The position numbers and the translations under genes are program-made. From assembly GCF_036924595.1 (NCBI RefSeq), contig NZ_JAZHRV010000001.1, positions 4,526,001-4,590,000 on the forward strand: a DNA stretch of 64,000 nucleotides, given 5' to 3'. Numbering within the stretch: the first letter of the stretch is position 1; the number at the start of each line of letters is the position of its first letter. Shown piece after piece: positions 11,138-18,758 of this stretch. The stretch is from Bradyrhizobium algeriense. Its GTDB lineage: Bacteria > Pseudomonadota > Alphaproteobacteria > Rhizobiales > Xanthobacteraceae. The notes beneath the pieces were generated by a model. That model was not told where the DNA came from. It saw only the letters and a program-made list of their open reading frames with translations, and did no database searches.

Positions 11138-11881
11138 TTAGATCACCACTTCCCGTAGCACCCTTCGGCAATCCATCTCATACTCAAGATCGATCACCGG
11201 CGGCCGTGCGAAGTGCCAGGTCAACCCCGAACGCGCGGCGCCACGGCGAACCAGCGCATCGGCAAAGACATGGTGAAAATCGTGGATGGTGTAGGTCTGC
11301 GTCGCCGTCGCATCTTTCCAGCCGAACCCGAATTCGCCCATGCGCCGCTCCATCACGCTGGCGACGTAACGCACCTTCTCCGCAATGCCCTCGGGGCTGA
11401 TGTCACGGTAACGCACCGTGCGCTCCGCATAGCTCGCGTTGCCTTCCTGCGACTCGCCACTGCCTGCGATGACGAAGCTCGGCGTCGTGCTTTGGCTCGG
11501 CCGCGTGAATGAAAACGCATAAAACGACGGCTCGGCCGGCGGATCGATCTCCGGACAGACATTGCTGCGCGCTACCGGATTGGTCTTGCCGTCATAGACG
11601 CCCCACTCCGCCAGCGTCTTGACGTAGTGCAGGTTGAAATTGCGGAATCCTTCGTCGGTGAAGGCGGCCGGTGAACGCAGCTCGCAGGCACAGAACGATG
11701 TCAGCGGCCTTCCCGCCGCCTGAATGTATTTTGCGATCTGCGCAAAGCCCTCGGCCAGCGGCACCCATTTGTCGAACCGTACCCGCTCGATTTCATAGCC
11801 GGGATTGGCCGCTACCCCGCCGGAATACTGAAACACGGCCGGAATGAAGCGGTAGTTGCCGGCTGCAAAGTCGCTCGTCAT
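11138..11881 (-). CDS. RidA/YjgF-like protein (probable)
   Basis: 247 residues, starting MTSDFAAGNYRFIP. The second half carries a pattern I associate with Rid-family proteins: FVIAGSGES, then YRDISPEGIAEKVRYV, a Trp-Lys-Asp-Ala stretch leading to QTYTIHDFHHVF, and a C-terminal RPPVIDLEYEMDCRRV. RidA-type proteins deaminate reactive enamine/imine intermediates or act in specific catabolic paths, but this one is about twice the length of classical RidA and lacks an unambiguous arginine signature, so activity is uncertain. It reads convergently with the preceding exported protein, and the efflux-operon terminator lies just upstream. The start is the first ATG of the conserved region; longer extensions run into the terminator and the RND gene. 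Confidence 0.6.
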   Translation of the reverse strand: MTSDFAAGNYRFIPAVFQYSGGVAANPGYEIERVRFDKWVPLAEGFAQIAKYIQAAGRPLTSFCACELRSPAAFTDEGFRNFNLHYVKTLAEWGVYDGKTNPVARSNVCPEIDPPAEPSFYAFSFTRPSQSTTPSFVIAGSGESQEGNASYAERTVRYRDISPEGIAEKVRYVASVMERRMGEFGFGWKDATATQTYTIHDFHHVFADALVRRGAARSGLTWHFARPPVIDLEYEMDCRRVLREVVI

Positions 11882-11953
11882 GTTGGCTCCCCTGTTTCTT
11901 TCTTCCTCGCATGCATGGGCCGGCGGCGTCGCCGGTCGCATGACTGCCGGCAC

Positions 11954-11989
11954 AAAAAAGCGGCGGCAGCGATTTCCGCTGCCGCCGCT
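11954..11989 (-). terminator. Rho-independent terminator of the RND efflux operon
   Basis: Read on the minus strand, a perfect 12-bp GC-rich stem (AGCGGCGGCAGC paired with GCTGCCGCCGCT, 7-base loop) is followed by a run of six T. It lies about 25 bases past the stop of the RND pump gene and before the RidA-like start, so it should end the efflux transcript. Confidence 0.88.
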
Positions 11990-12014
11990 CGCGATTATTC
12001 GCGGGCCTGAGAGC

Positions 12015-15000
12015 TCAGGTCGGCTTGAGCGCCGTCTTCCCGAGATCGAAATCGGCAATCTCCTTGGTCCGCTCCGAGTCGGCCTTGGCCTGGTGGTCGG
12101 TAGCGAGCCAGACATAAACCGCCGGAAGCACGAACAGCGTGAACAGCGTACCGATCGACATGCCGGAGACCACGACGAGACCGATCGAGAAGCGGCTCGC
12201 CGCACCTGCGCCGGTCGCGGTCAATAGCGGAATCAAACCGGTGACCATCGCTGCCGTCGTCATCAGGATCGGACGCAGCCGGATGCGGGCGGCCATCTCG
12301 ATCGCCGAACGCTTGTCGAGGCCTTCCTTGAGCTGCAGCTCGTTGGCGAACTCGACCATCAGGATGCCGTGCTTGGTGATGAGGCCGACCAGCGTCAACA
12401 ACCCGACCTGAGTATAGATGTTGATGGTGGCCATGCCGAAGAACAGCGGGATCAGCGCACCGACGATCGCCATGGGAACGCTGATCATGATCACCAGCGG
12501 ATCCCACAAGCTCTCGAACTGCGCCGCCAGCACCAGGAAGATGATGATCAGCGCGAAGCCGAAGGTGATCGCTAGCTGGTTGCCTTCCTGCACATATTGG
12601 CGGGAATCGGCCAGATAATCGTGGCCGAAACCGGCGGGCAACTTTTTCGCCTCACTCTCCAGGAAGTCTACCGCCTGCCCGACGGTTACGCCCGGCATCG
12701 GCACCGCCTGGAAGGTCGCGGAATTGAGCTGGTTGTAATGCGTCAGCGAGTTCGGATCGGTGGCGGTCTCGATCGACACGATGGTCGACAGCGGCACCAA
12801 CTGCCCGGTGTTGGTCGGGACGTAGTAACCGCCGAGCGATTCCGGCGACAGCCGCATGCCACGCGGCACCTGCGGAATCACCTGATAGGACCGTCCTTCG
12901 AGATTGAAGCGGTTGACGTAATTACCGCCCAGCAGCGTCTGCAGCGTGGCACCGACCTGCGCCATGTTGATGCCGAGATCGCTGGCCTTGGAACGGTCGA
13001 CGGAGACACGCACCACCGGCTGATTGAAATCGAGGTCAGAGTCGGACACGATGAACAAGCCGCTCTTGCGTGCAGCAGCCTTCAGCTTGTTCATCTCCTC
13101 GTAGACAACCTGGAAGCCGGAGGTCGAGTTGATCACCATCTGTATCGGTAGACCGCCCGGCCCGCCCGGAAGCGGCGGCAGGTTGAACGCGAACGCCTGG
13201 ACGCCTTCAATCTTGGCGATCTCCGCCTGCACCAGCGGCTTCAGCTTGATCGAGGAACGCTCGCGCTCGTCCCACGGCTTCAACAGCATGCCGGCAATGC
13301 CGCCCTGCGGCCCGTTGATGCCGTTCAGGACGAAGCGCAGGTCGGTTTCGGGGAATTTGGCGAACGCCTTGTCGAGCTTCTCGCCGTAGAAGTCGACATA
13401 GTCGATGTTGGCGTATTTCGGCGCCTTGGTCACCGAGAACACGATGCCCTGATCCTCTTCGGGAGCGAGTTCCTTGGCCGTGTTCATATAGAGGAACCCG
13501 ACCAGGCCGAGAATCGTCAGCGCGAACACGCCGGTAATCGGACGATAGTCGAGCGAGCGGTCGAGCTGACGGCCGTACCAGCGCGTCATCGCGCCGAACA
13601 CGCGGTTGACGAGCCTGGCGAACCGCCCCTCGTCGGCACTCTTCAATAAGACCGAGCACATCATCGGCGACAGCGTCAGCGCGATTACGCCCGATACGAT
13701 CACCGAGCCCGCCAGCGTGAAGGCGAATTCGCGGAACAGCGAACCAGTCAGGCCGCCGAGGAAGCCGATCGGCGCGTACACGGCAGCGAGTGTAATCGTC
13801 ATCGAGATCACGGGACCGACGATTTCGCGCGCGCCCTGCAGTGACGCCTGCACCGGCGTTTTTCCTTCCTCCAGATGGCGATGGATGTTCTCCACCACCA
13901 CGATGGCGTCGTCGACCACGAGCCCGATCGCCAGCACCATCGCCAGCAACGTCAGCAGGTTGAAAGTGAAACCCATCATCAGCATCAGGCTGCAGACGCC
14001 GATCAGCGACAGCGGAATCGTGACCACGGGGATGATGACGGAGCGGAACGAGGCCAGGAACAGGAAGATCACGACCACGACGATCAACACGGCCTCGATC
14101 AGCGTGTTCTTCACCTCGTCGATCGATGACTGAATGAACTTGGTGGAATCGTAGGCCACCTTCATCTTCATCGATGGCGGCAGGTTGCGTTCGAGCTCCG
14201 GAAACAGCGCGCGCACGCCCTTGACCAGCGTCAGCGGGTTGCCTTGCGGCGTCGCCTGCACGCCGATGAAGATCGCGCGCTCGCCGCTGAACGCGACGCT
14301 CGCATCCGAGCTTTGGGCGGCAAGTTCGACGGTTGCAATATCCTCGATCCGCACGAAGCCGCCGTCCTTGGACTTGACGATCATCTTCTTGAACTGCTCG
14401 AGGTTCCGCAGGTCGGTGTTGGTCTGAATGTTCGAGACAATGAAATAGCCCTTGGACTGACCCGCCGCGGCCTGGAAGTTGTTGGCGGCGATCGCCGCCG
14501 AGACGTCGCTTGGCGACACGCCGCGGCCTGCCATCCGCACCGGATCGAGCCACAGCCGCATCGCAAACGTTTGCCCGCCGAGAATGTCGGCCGACGCCAC
14601 GCCGTCAACCGTCGACAATACGGGCTGGACGACGCGCGTGAGGTAGTCCGAGATCGCAGATCCCGAGAGCTCGTCGCTGGAGAATCCGAGATACATCACG
14701 GCCGTGGTCTGGCCGGTCGTCTTGGTCACGATCGGGTCGTTCGATTCCTTCGGGATCAGGTATCTGACCGAGTTCACCTTGGCGAGAACTTCGGTGAGCG
14801 CCTGGTTCGGATCGAAGTTCAGCTTGACGTAGACCTGGATCGTGCTGGTGCCCTGCACGGACGAGGAGGTGATGTAGTCGACGCCCTCGGCGGAGGCGAC
14901 CGCCTGCTCGATCGGCGTGGTGATGAAACCCTGAATCAGGTTGGCCGACGCGCCGGGATAGACGGTGGTGACATTGACCACCGTGTTCGACAGTTTCGGA

Positions 15001-15110
15001 TATTGCCGGATCGGCAGTACGCTGGCGGCCCGCAGACCAATCAGCAGGATCAGCAGGCTGACGACGACCGACAGGACCGGACGCTTGATGAAAATATCGG
15101 TTAAGGCCAT
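12015..15110 (-). CDS. RND multidrug efflux pump, inner-membrane transporter (HAE1 family)
   Basis: 1031 residues, the standard length for AcrB/MexB-type proton-driven pumps. It opens with MALTDIFIKRPVLSVVVSLLILLIG (TM1). The central membrane block contains the proton-relay Asp pair in LAIGLVVDDAIVVVENIHRH on TM4. Large periplasmic loops lie between TM1-2 and TM7-8, including the porter motif VDGVASADILGG. The last helix is followed by a short charged tail. It works as a trimer with the membrane-fusion protein encoded just upstream; no outer-membrane channel gene is in the window, so it probably uses one encoded elsewhere. Regulation is likely by the TetR gene heading the operon. Substrates cannot be deduced. 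Confidence 0.96.
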   Translation of the reverse strand: MALTDIFIKRPVLSVVVSLLILLIGLRAASVLPIRQYPKLSNTVVNVTTVYPGASANLIQGFITTPIEQAVASAEGVDYITSSSVQGTSTIQVYVKLNFDPNQALTEVLAKVNSVRYLIPKESNDPIVTKTTGQTTAVMYLGFSSDELSGSAISDYLTRVVQPVLSTVDGVASADILGGQTFAMRLWLDPVRMAGRGVSPSDVSAAIAANNFQAAAGQSKGYFIVSNIQTNTDLRNLEQFKKMIVKSKDGGFVRIEDIATVELAAQSSDASVAFSGERAIFIGVQATPQGNPLTLVKGVRALFPELERNLPPSMKMKVAYDSTKFIQSSIDEVKNTLIEAVLIVVVVIFLFLASFRSVIIPVVTIPLSLIGVCSLMLMMGFTFNLLTLLAMVLAIGLVVDDAIVVVENIHRHLEEGKTPVQASLQGAREIVGPVISMTITLAAVYAPIGFLGGLTGSLFREFAFTLAGSVIVSGVIALTLSPMMCSVLLKSADEGRFARLVNRVFGAMTRWYGRQLDRSLDYRPITGVFALTILGLVGFLYMNTAKELAPEEDQGIVFSVTKAPKYANIDYVDFYGEKLDKAFAKFPETDLRFVLNGINGPQGGIAGMLLKPWDERERSSIKLKPLVQAEIAKIEGVQAFAFNLPPLPGGPGGLPIQMVINSTSGFQVVYEEMNKLKAAARKSGLFIVSDSDLDFNQPVVRVSVDRSKASDLGINMAQVGATLQTLLGGNYVNRFNLEGRSYQVIPQVPRGMRLSPESLGGYYVPTNTGQLVPLSTIVSIETATDPNSLTHYNQLNSATFQAVPMPGVTVGQAVDFLESEAKKLPAGFGHDYLADSRQYVQEGNQLAITFGFALIIIFLVLAAQFESLWDPLVIMISVPMAIVGALIPLFFGMATINIYTQVGLLTLVGLITKHGILMVEFANELQLKEGLDKRSAIEMAARIRLRPILMTTAAMVTGLIPLLTATGAGAASRFSIGLVVVSGMSIGTLFTLFVLPAVYVWLATDHQAKADSERTKEIADFDLGKTALKPT

Positions 15111-15187
15111 CGCAAAATTATCCCGCTGAGTTCAGCATTTTTCCGGGCACGGCCTCATCTCAAGGACCGTTGCCCGCCTTGTCATCA

Positions 15188-15207
15188 GCGCGGCCCGCGG
15201 GCCGCGC
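15188..15207. repeat. 20-bp perfect GC palindrome between fusion-protein and pump genes
   Basis: GCGCGGCCCGCGGGCCGCGC reads the same on both strands. It lies in the 106-base gap between the membrane-fusion protein stop and the pump start. No T-run follows, so it is not a typical terminator. It could form an mRNA hairpin affecting stability or relative expression of the two subunits. Confidence 0.75.
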
Positions 15208-15216
15208 GATCGTCAG

Positions 15217-16410
15217 TTAGTAGCGTGGCGGCTTCGCCGGTATCGGCGGCACCGGCTCGTTCGAGACCGTCACGGCCGATCCCGATTGCAGCTTGAGCTG
15301 GCCCAGGGCTACGACACGGTCGCCGTCCTTCAACCCTTTCAGGATTTCAGCACGTCCCTCGATGCGGTTGCCGGTCTGCACGAAGGTACGCGTCACCGTG
15401 AGGCTGGTCTTGCCGTCCTCTTCCTTTTTCTCGCTGAGGAGGTAGACCGAATCGCCATAGAGCGTGTAGTCGACCGCGGTTTCGGGCACGGTGATGACCG
15501 GCGGCTTGTTGGGCAGCACCACGGTGGTGGTCACGAACATGCCGGGCTTGAGGATCCGATCCGGGTTCTGGATCGTCGCCTGCACGCGGATGTTGCGCGT
15601 CTCGGTGGCGATCTGCGGCTCGATGGTGGTGATCTTGCCCTCGAAGGTGCGGCCCGGATAGGCGTCGACCGCGATACGAACGATCTGGCCGACCTTGAGC
15701 TGGCCGGAATCCTTTTCCGTCACGGTGAAGTTCGCATACAGCGCCGACAGATCGGTCAGCGAGACGATCTGCGTGCCGGCGGTCAGATATTGTCCAACCT
15801 CGACCTTGCGAACGCCGAGTTCGCCATCGAACGGCGCCCGCACCAGCTTCTGCGAGATGATGGCTTCCGTCTTGGCGATGCCGGCGCTGGCCTGATCGAA
15901 CGCAGCCTGCGCCGTATCCACCGTCGCCTGCGGTCCGACCTGCCGCTCGGCCAATTGCTTGGCGCGATCCAGCGAGATCTGCGCCACGCGCTGCTGGGCC
16001 TTGAAGTTGGCAAGGTCGCCCTGCTCCGGACCGTCGAACAGCTGAACCAGCGGCGTGCCCGCCTTCACGCTGGCGCCTGCCGTGAACTGAATGTCGGTGA
16101 TGCGGCCGTTGACGTCGGAAGTCACGTTGACCTGATGCACGGCGGCGAGATCGCCGACCGCGGTCAGAAGGTTCGGAATGGTCTCGGACTTCGCCGTGGC
16201 GACGTTGACGCTTACCGGCGGCGGCTTGTTGTTCGCGAAAAACTGCGCGATCATCTTGCCGCGGAAATAGTTAAACCAGACCAGGCCGCCGACCAGCAGG
16301 GCCAGCAGCGTCCCCACAACGATGAACCAGCGCACCAACCGCACCGGCCGCTTGTGCGACTTGTCGCTAATCGGCTTGCCCGAAAGTTTGGGTTCAGTCA
16401 CGATATTCAT
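15217..16410 (-). CDS. RND efflux periplasmic membrane-fusion protein
   Basis: 397 residues, AcrA/MexA-type adaptor linking the inner-membrane pump to an outer-membrane channel. One N-terminal membrane anchor (WFIVVGTLLALLVGGLVWF, about residues 28-46) replaces the lipobox seen in AcrA. The first lipoyl half is VTSDVNGRITDIQFTAGASVKAG, followed by an alpha-helical hairpin rich in Gln/Ala, the second lipoyl half VRAPFDGELGVRKVEVGQYL, and beta-barrel and proximal domains. The start is ATG 16410, one base after the TetR stop; a GTG at 16419 would overlap that gene. It is coupled to the TetR gene and followed by the pump gene. Confidence 0.93.
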   Translation of the reverse strand: MNIVTEPKLSGKPISDKSHKRPVRLVRWFIVVGTLLALLVGGLVWFNYFRGKMIAQFFANNKPPPVSVNVATAKSETIPNLLTAVGDLAAVHQVNVTSDVNGRITDIQFTAGASVKAGTPLVQLFDGPEQGDLANFKAQQRVAQISLDRAKQLAERQVGPQATVDTAQAAFDQASAGIAKTEAIISQKLVRAPFDGELGVRKVEVGQYLTAGTQIVSLTDLSALYANFTVTEKDSGQLKVGQIVRIAVDAYPGRTFEGKITTIEPQIATETRNIRVQATIQNPDRILKPGMFVTTTVVLPNKPPVITVPETAVDYTLYGDSVYLLSEKKEEDGKTSLTVTRTFVQTGNRIEGRAEILKGLKDGDRVVALGQLKLQSGSAVTVSNEPVPPIPAKPPRY

Positions 16411-16411
16411 G

Positions 16412-17113
16412 TCATGCACTTTCTGCAGTTACCGATTGTCCCGAATTCGGTGACAGCTCGCCGTCCAGATGAGAAGCAATTGCGGCTTCGGTAAGTCCGA
16501 TGCCGCGCAGGATGAATTGACAAAGCTGCCGCTCCAGATCGGCGGCGTTGCCGTAGGAAAGACAGGGCACGGCGGGAAGCCGCGAGAGCGCCGCCATCAG
16601 CACGGTGTGGTGGGCGAACCAGAACAGGTTGAGCGGATCGCTGCCGATCCGCGACGCATCGCCAGCCGCTACAGCACTTTCGATCGATGCTCTAAATACC
16701 GGCCCGATCAGGCCGCCGATCTTGTCGTAGAGCAGACGCGCGAACTCGCCATCGTCGAGATGACTTGTCGTCATCAGCCGCAGCCGCTGCGCTTCCTCCT
16801 GGTCCGAACCGTCGGATACTTCCATGAAATGACCAACCATGCCCTTGACCAGTTCGACCAGTGTGGCAGTTGAAGGCTCCTGGTCGAGCAGATGCGCGAA
16901 GTCCGGATCGGCCTCGCACTCCTCCGCGAGGATTTCGGCGTAGAGCGCGGCCTTGGAAGGGAAGTGCTTGAACAACAGCCCTTCCGAAATGGCCGCGGCC
17001 GCCGCCACGCTCTTGGTCGTGGTGCCGGCAAAGCCGTTACGGGCAAAGCATCGCTTGGCAGCGCTCAGGATCAATTGGCGCCGCAAGTCACTGGTCATAC
17101 GCAGGCTAGACAT
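16412..17113 (-). CDS. TetR/AcrR family repressor of the efflux operon
   Basis: 233 residues. An N-terminal helix-turn-helix domain (RRQLILSAAKRCFARNGFAGTTTKSVAAAA, then GLLFKHFPSKAALY) is typical of TetR/AcrR proteins. The C-terminal ligand domain is not assignable. It heads the operon and ends one base before the membrane-fusion gene, so it probably represses itself and the pump until an inducing compound binds. ATG 17113 is chosen because a 16-bp palindrome, likely its operator, lies just upstream and a longer start would fall inside it; ATG 17098 is also possible. No clear Shine-Dalgarno sequence precedes either start. Confidence 0.9.
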   Translation of the reverse strand: MSSLRMTSDLRRQLILSAAKRCFARNGFAGTTTKSVAAAAAISEGLLFKHFPSKAALYAEILAEECEADPDFAHLLDQEPSTATLVELVKGMVGHFMEVSDGSDQEEAQRLRLMTTSHLDDGEFARLLYDKIGGLIGPVFRASIESAVAAGDASRIGSDPLNLFWFAHHTVLMAALSRLPAVPCLSYGNAADLERQLCQFILRGIGLTEAAIASHLDGELSPNSGQSVTAESA

Positions 17114-17119
17114 GCGGGC

Positions 17120-17135
17120 GTGAGTAATCACTCAC
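17120..17135. promoter_or_regulatory. Probable TetR operator
   Basis: GTGAGT-AATC-ACTCAC is a perfect inverted repeat six bases upstream of the chosen TetR start. AcrR-like repressors commonly bind palindromes of this kind over their own promoter. Its position and symmetry support autoregulation of the efflux operon. Confidence 0.65.
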
Positions 17136-17418
17136 CTTGACGAAGTCAAGGATCTATTGCAGCGCACCAAGCGAATTCTGTCGCGGGGTGACGTCAAAGA
17201 CACAGCTTCATCGCCTTGTTCGAGCACCGTTTTTCCGGGAATCCGGCGCTCACCTTTCCGGTTCATCCCGGATCAGCCGCAACCCGAACGCGCCGCTGAT
17301 GGTGCGGGGCCGGAAGCTGCGCTCCGGCTTGACGCCTTGGGCACGGCATTTAAGATAGTTGCAAATGCGACTAATTTGGCGGTCGCTTACTTAATCTTCC
17401 CAGGGAGTATGGCGGGCC
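17136..17418. other. Intergenic region between efflux operon and P450
   Basis: Divergent promoter region. Apart from the operator-like palindrome at its left edge I see no convincing coding sequence, repeat or hairpin. AGGGAG lies 13-18 bases before the P450 ATG and GGCGGG closer, giving a weak ribosome site. Confidence 0.5.
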
Positions 17419-18639
17419 ATGAATTCGGATGCGCGCGAACTGGCGGCCACCTTCGACCTCGAAAAGCTGACGCCGGAGTTCTATGCCAACCCCTACCCGA
17501 CCTATCGCGCGCTGCGCGAGACCGATCCGGTCAAGCGGCTGCCGAACGGCTCGTATTTCCTGACCCGCTACGACGACCTGGTTGCGGCCTACAAGAACAC
17601 CAAAGCTTTCTCATCGGACAAGAAGAAGGAGTTCTCGCCGAAATACGGCGCCTCCCTGCTCTACGAGCACCACACCACGAGCCTCGTCTTCAACGATCCC
17701 CCCGCCCATACCCGCGTCCGCCGCCTGATCATGGGTGCGCTCTCGCCGCGCGCGATCGCCGGCATGGAGCCCGATCTGATCCGCTTGATCGACCGCCTGC
17801 TCGACGCCATTGCCGCCAAGGGCAAGGTGGACCTGATCGACGATTTCGCCGCCGCGATCCCGATCGAAGTTATCGGCAATCTGCTCGACGTCCCGCAAGA
17901 CGAGCGCGAGCCCTTGCGCGACTGGTCGCTGGCCATCCTCGGCGCGCTGGAGCCGGTGATCGGCCCGGACGCGTTCGCCCGCGGCAACAAGGCGGTGGGA
18001 GACTTCCTGTCGTACCTCGAAGGACTGGTGGCCCGGCGGCGGGCCAAGCCCGGCAATCCCGACCGCGACGTGCTGACCCGGCTCATCCAGGGCGAAGACA
18101 ATGGCGAGCGGCTGACCGAAAAGGAGCTGCTGCACAATTGCATCTTCCTGCTCAATGCCGGCCATGAGACCACCACCAATCTGATCGGCAACGGGCTGGT
18201 GGCATTGTCGAACCACGCCAGCGAGAAACGGCGGCTGATCGAGAACCCTTCGCTGATCAAGACCGCGGTCGAGGAAATGCTGCGGTTCGAAAGCTCCAAC
18301 CAGCTTGGCAACCGCATGACGGTCGAGCCTTTCGAACTCGGCGGCATAGCGATGCCGCCGGGCACGCCGGTGACGCTGTGCATCGGCGCCGCCAACCGCG
18401 ATCCCGCGCAATTCGCCGATCCCGAACGTTTCGACATTGGCCGTTCGCCGAACCGGCATCTGGCCTTCGGCACCGGCGCGCATCAATGCGCCGGCATGGC
18501 GCTGGCGCGGCTCGAGGGCGCCATCGCGATCTCGCGCTTCCTCGCGCGCTTTCCGGATTATGCACTCGCCGGCGAACCGGTCCGTGGCGGCCGGGTGCGC
18601 TTTCGCGGCTTTCTCAGCGTGCCTTGCACTGTCGGCTAG
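17419..18639 (+). CDS. Cytochrome P450
   Basis: 406-residue soluble bacterial P450, a haem-thiolate monooxygenase. The oxygen-activating I-helix motif AGHETT is at residues 247-252, the ExxR pair is Glu286/Arg289, and the haem-ligand loop FGTGAHQCAG places the thiolate at Cys357. Length and soluble N-terminus are normal for class I enzymes that receive electrons from a ferredoxin and ferredoxin reductase. No ferredoxin gene is next to it; a putidaredoxin-reductase-like flavoprotein is encoded at 37458-38678 and could serve. Substrate unknown. The downstream gene starts 119 bases away and seems unrelated. Confidence 0.95.
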   Translation: MNSDARELAATFDLEKLTPEFYANPYPTYRALRETDPVKRLPNGSYFLTRYDDLVAAYKNTKAFSSDKKKEFSPKYGASLLYEHHTTSLVFNDPPAHTRVRRLIMGALSPRAIAGMEPDLIRLIDRLLDAIAAKGKVDLIDDFAAAIPIEVIGNLLDVPQDEREPLRDWSLAILGALEPVIGPDAFARGNKAVGDFLSYLEGLVARRRAKPGNPDRDVLTRLIQGEDNGERLTEKELLHNCIFLLNAGHETTTNLIGNGLVALSNHASEKRRLIENPSLIKTAVEEMLRFESSNQLGNRMTVEPFELGGIAMPPGTPVTLCIGAANRDPAQFADPERFDIGRSPNRHLAFGTGAHQCAGMALARLEGAIAISRFLARFPDYALAGEPVRGGRVRFRGFLSVPCTVG

Positions 18640-18758
18640 CGCCGCAGACGAACTGCACCTGCGTCGCAACACCGCAATGCAAATCAAAACAAAAGAGAAC
18701 GATTTCTGCGCTTGCGCGTTGGCATTTCCGGGCGACGAAGCATGAGGGAGTTGAGATC

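Noticed and set aside
12015..15104. Long open frames on the plus strand opposite the RND pump, and in other frames of it
   Set aside because: They have no ribosome sites, are Arg/His/Asp-rich in a way typical of antisense high-GC DNA, and the minus-strand pump is full-length and conserved.
17157..18167. Open frame running from the intergenic region into the P450 gene in another frame
   Set aside because: It shadows the P450 and has an Arg-rich, domain-free translation.
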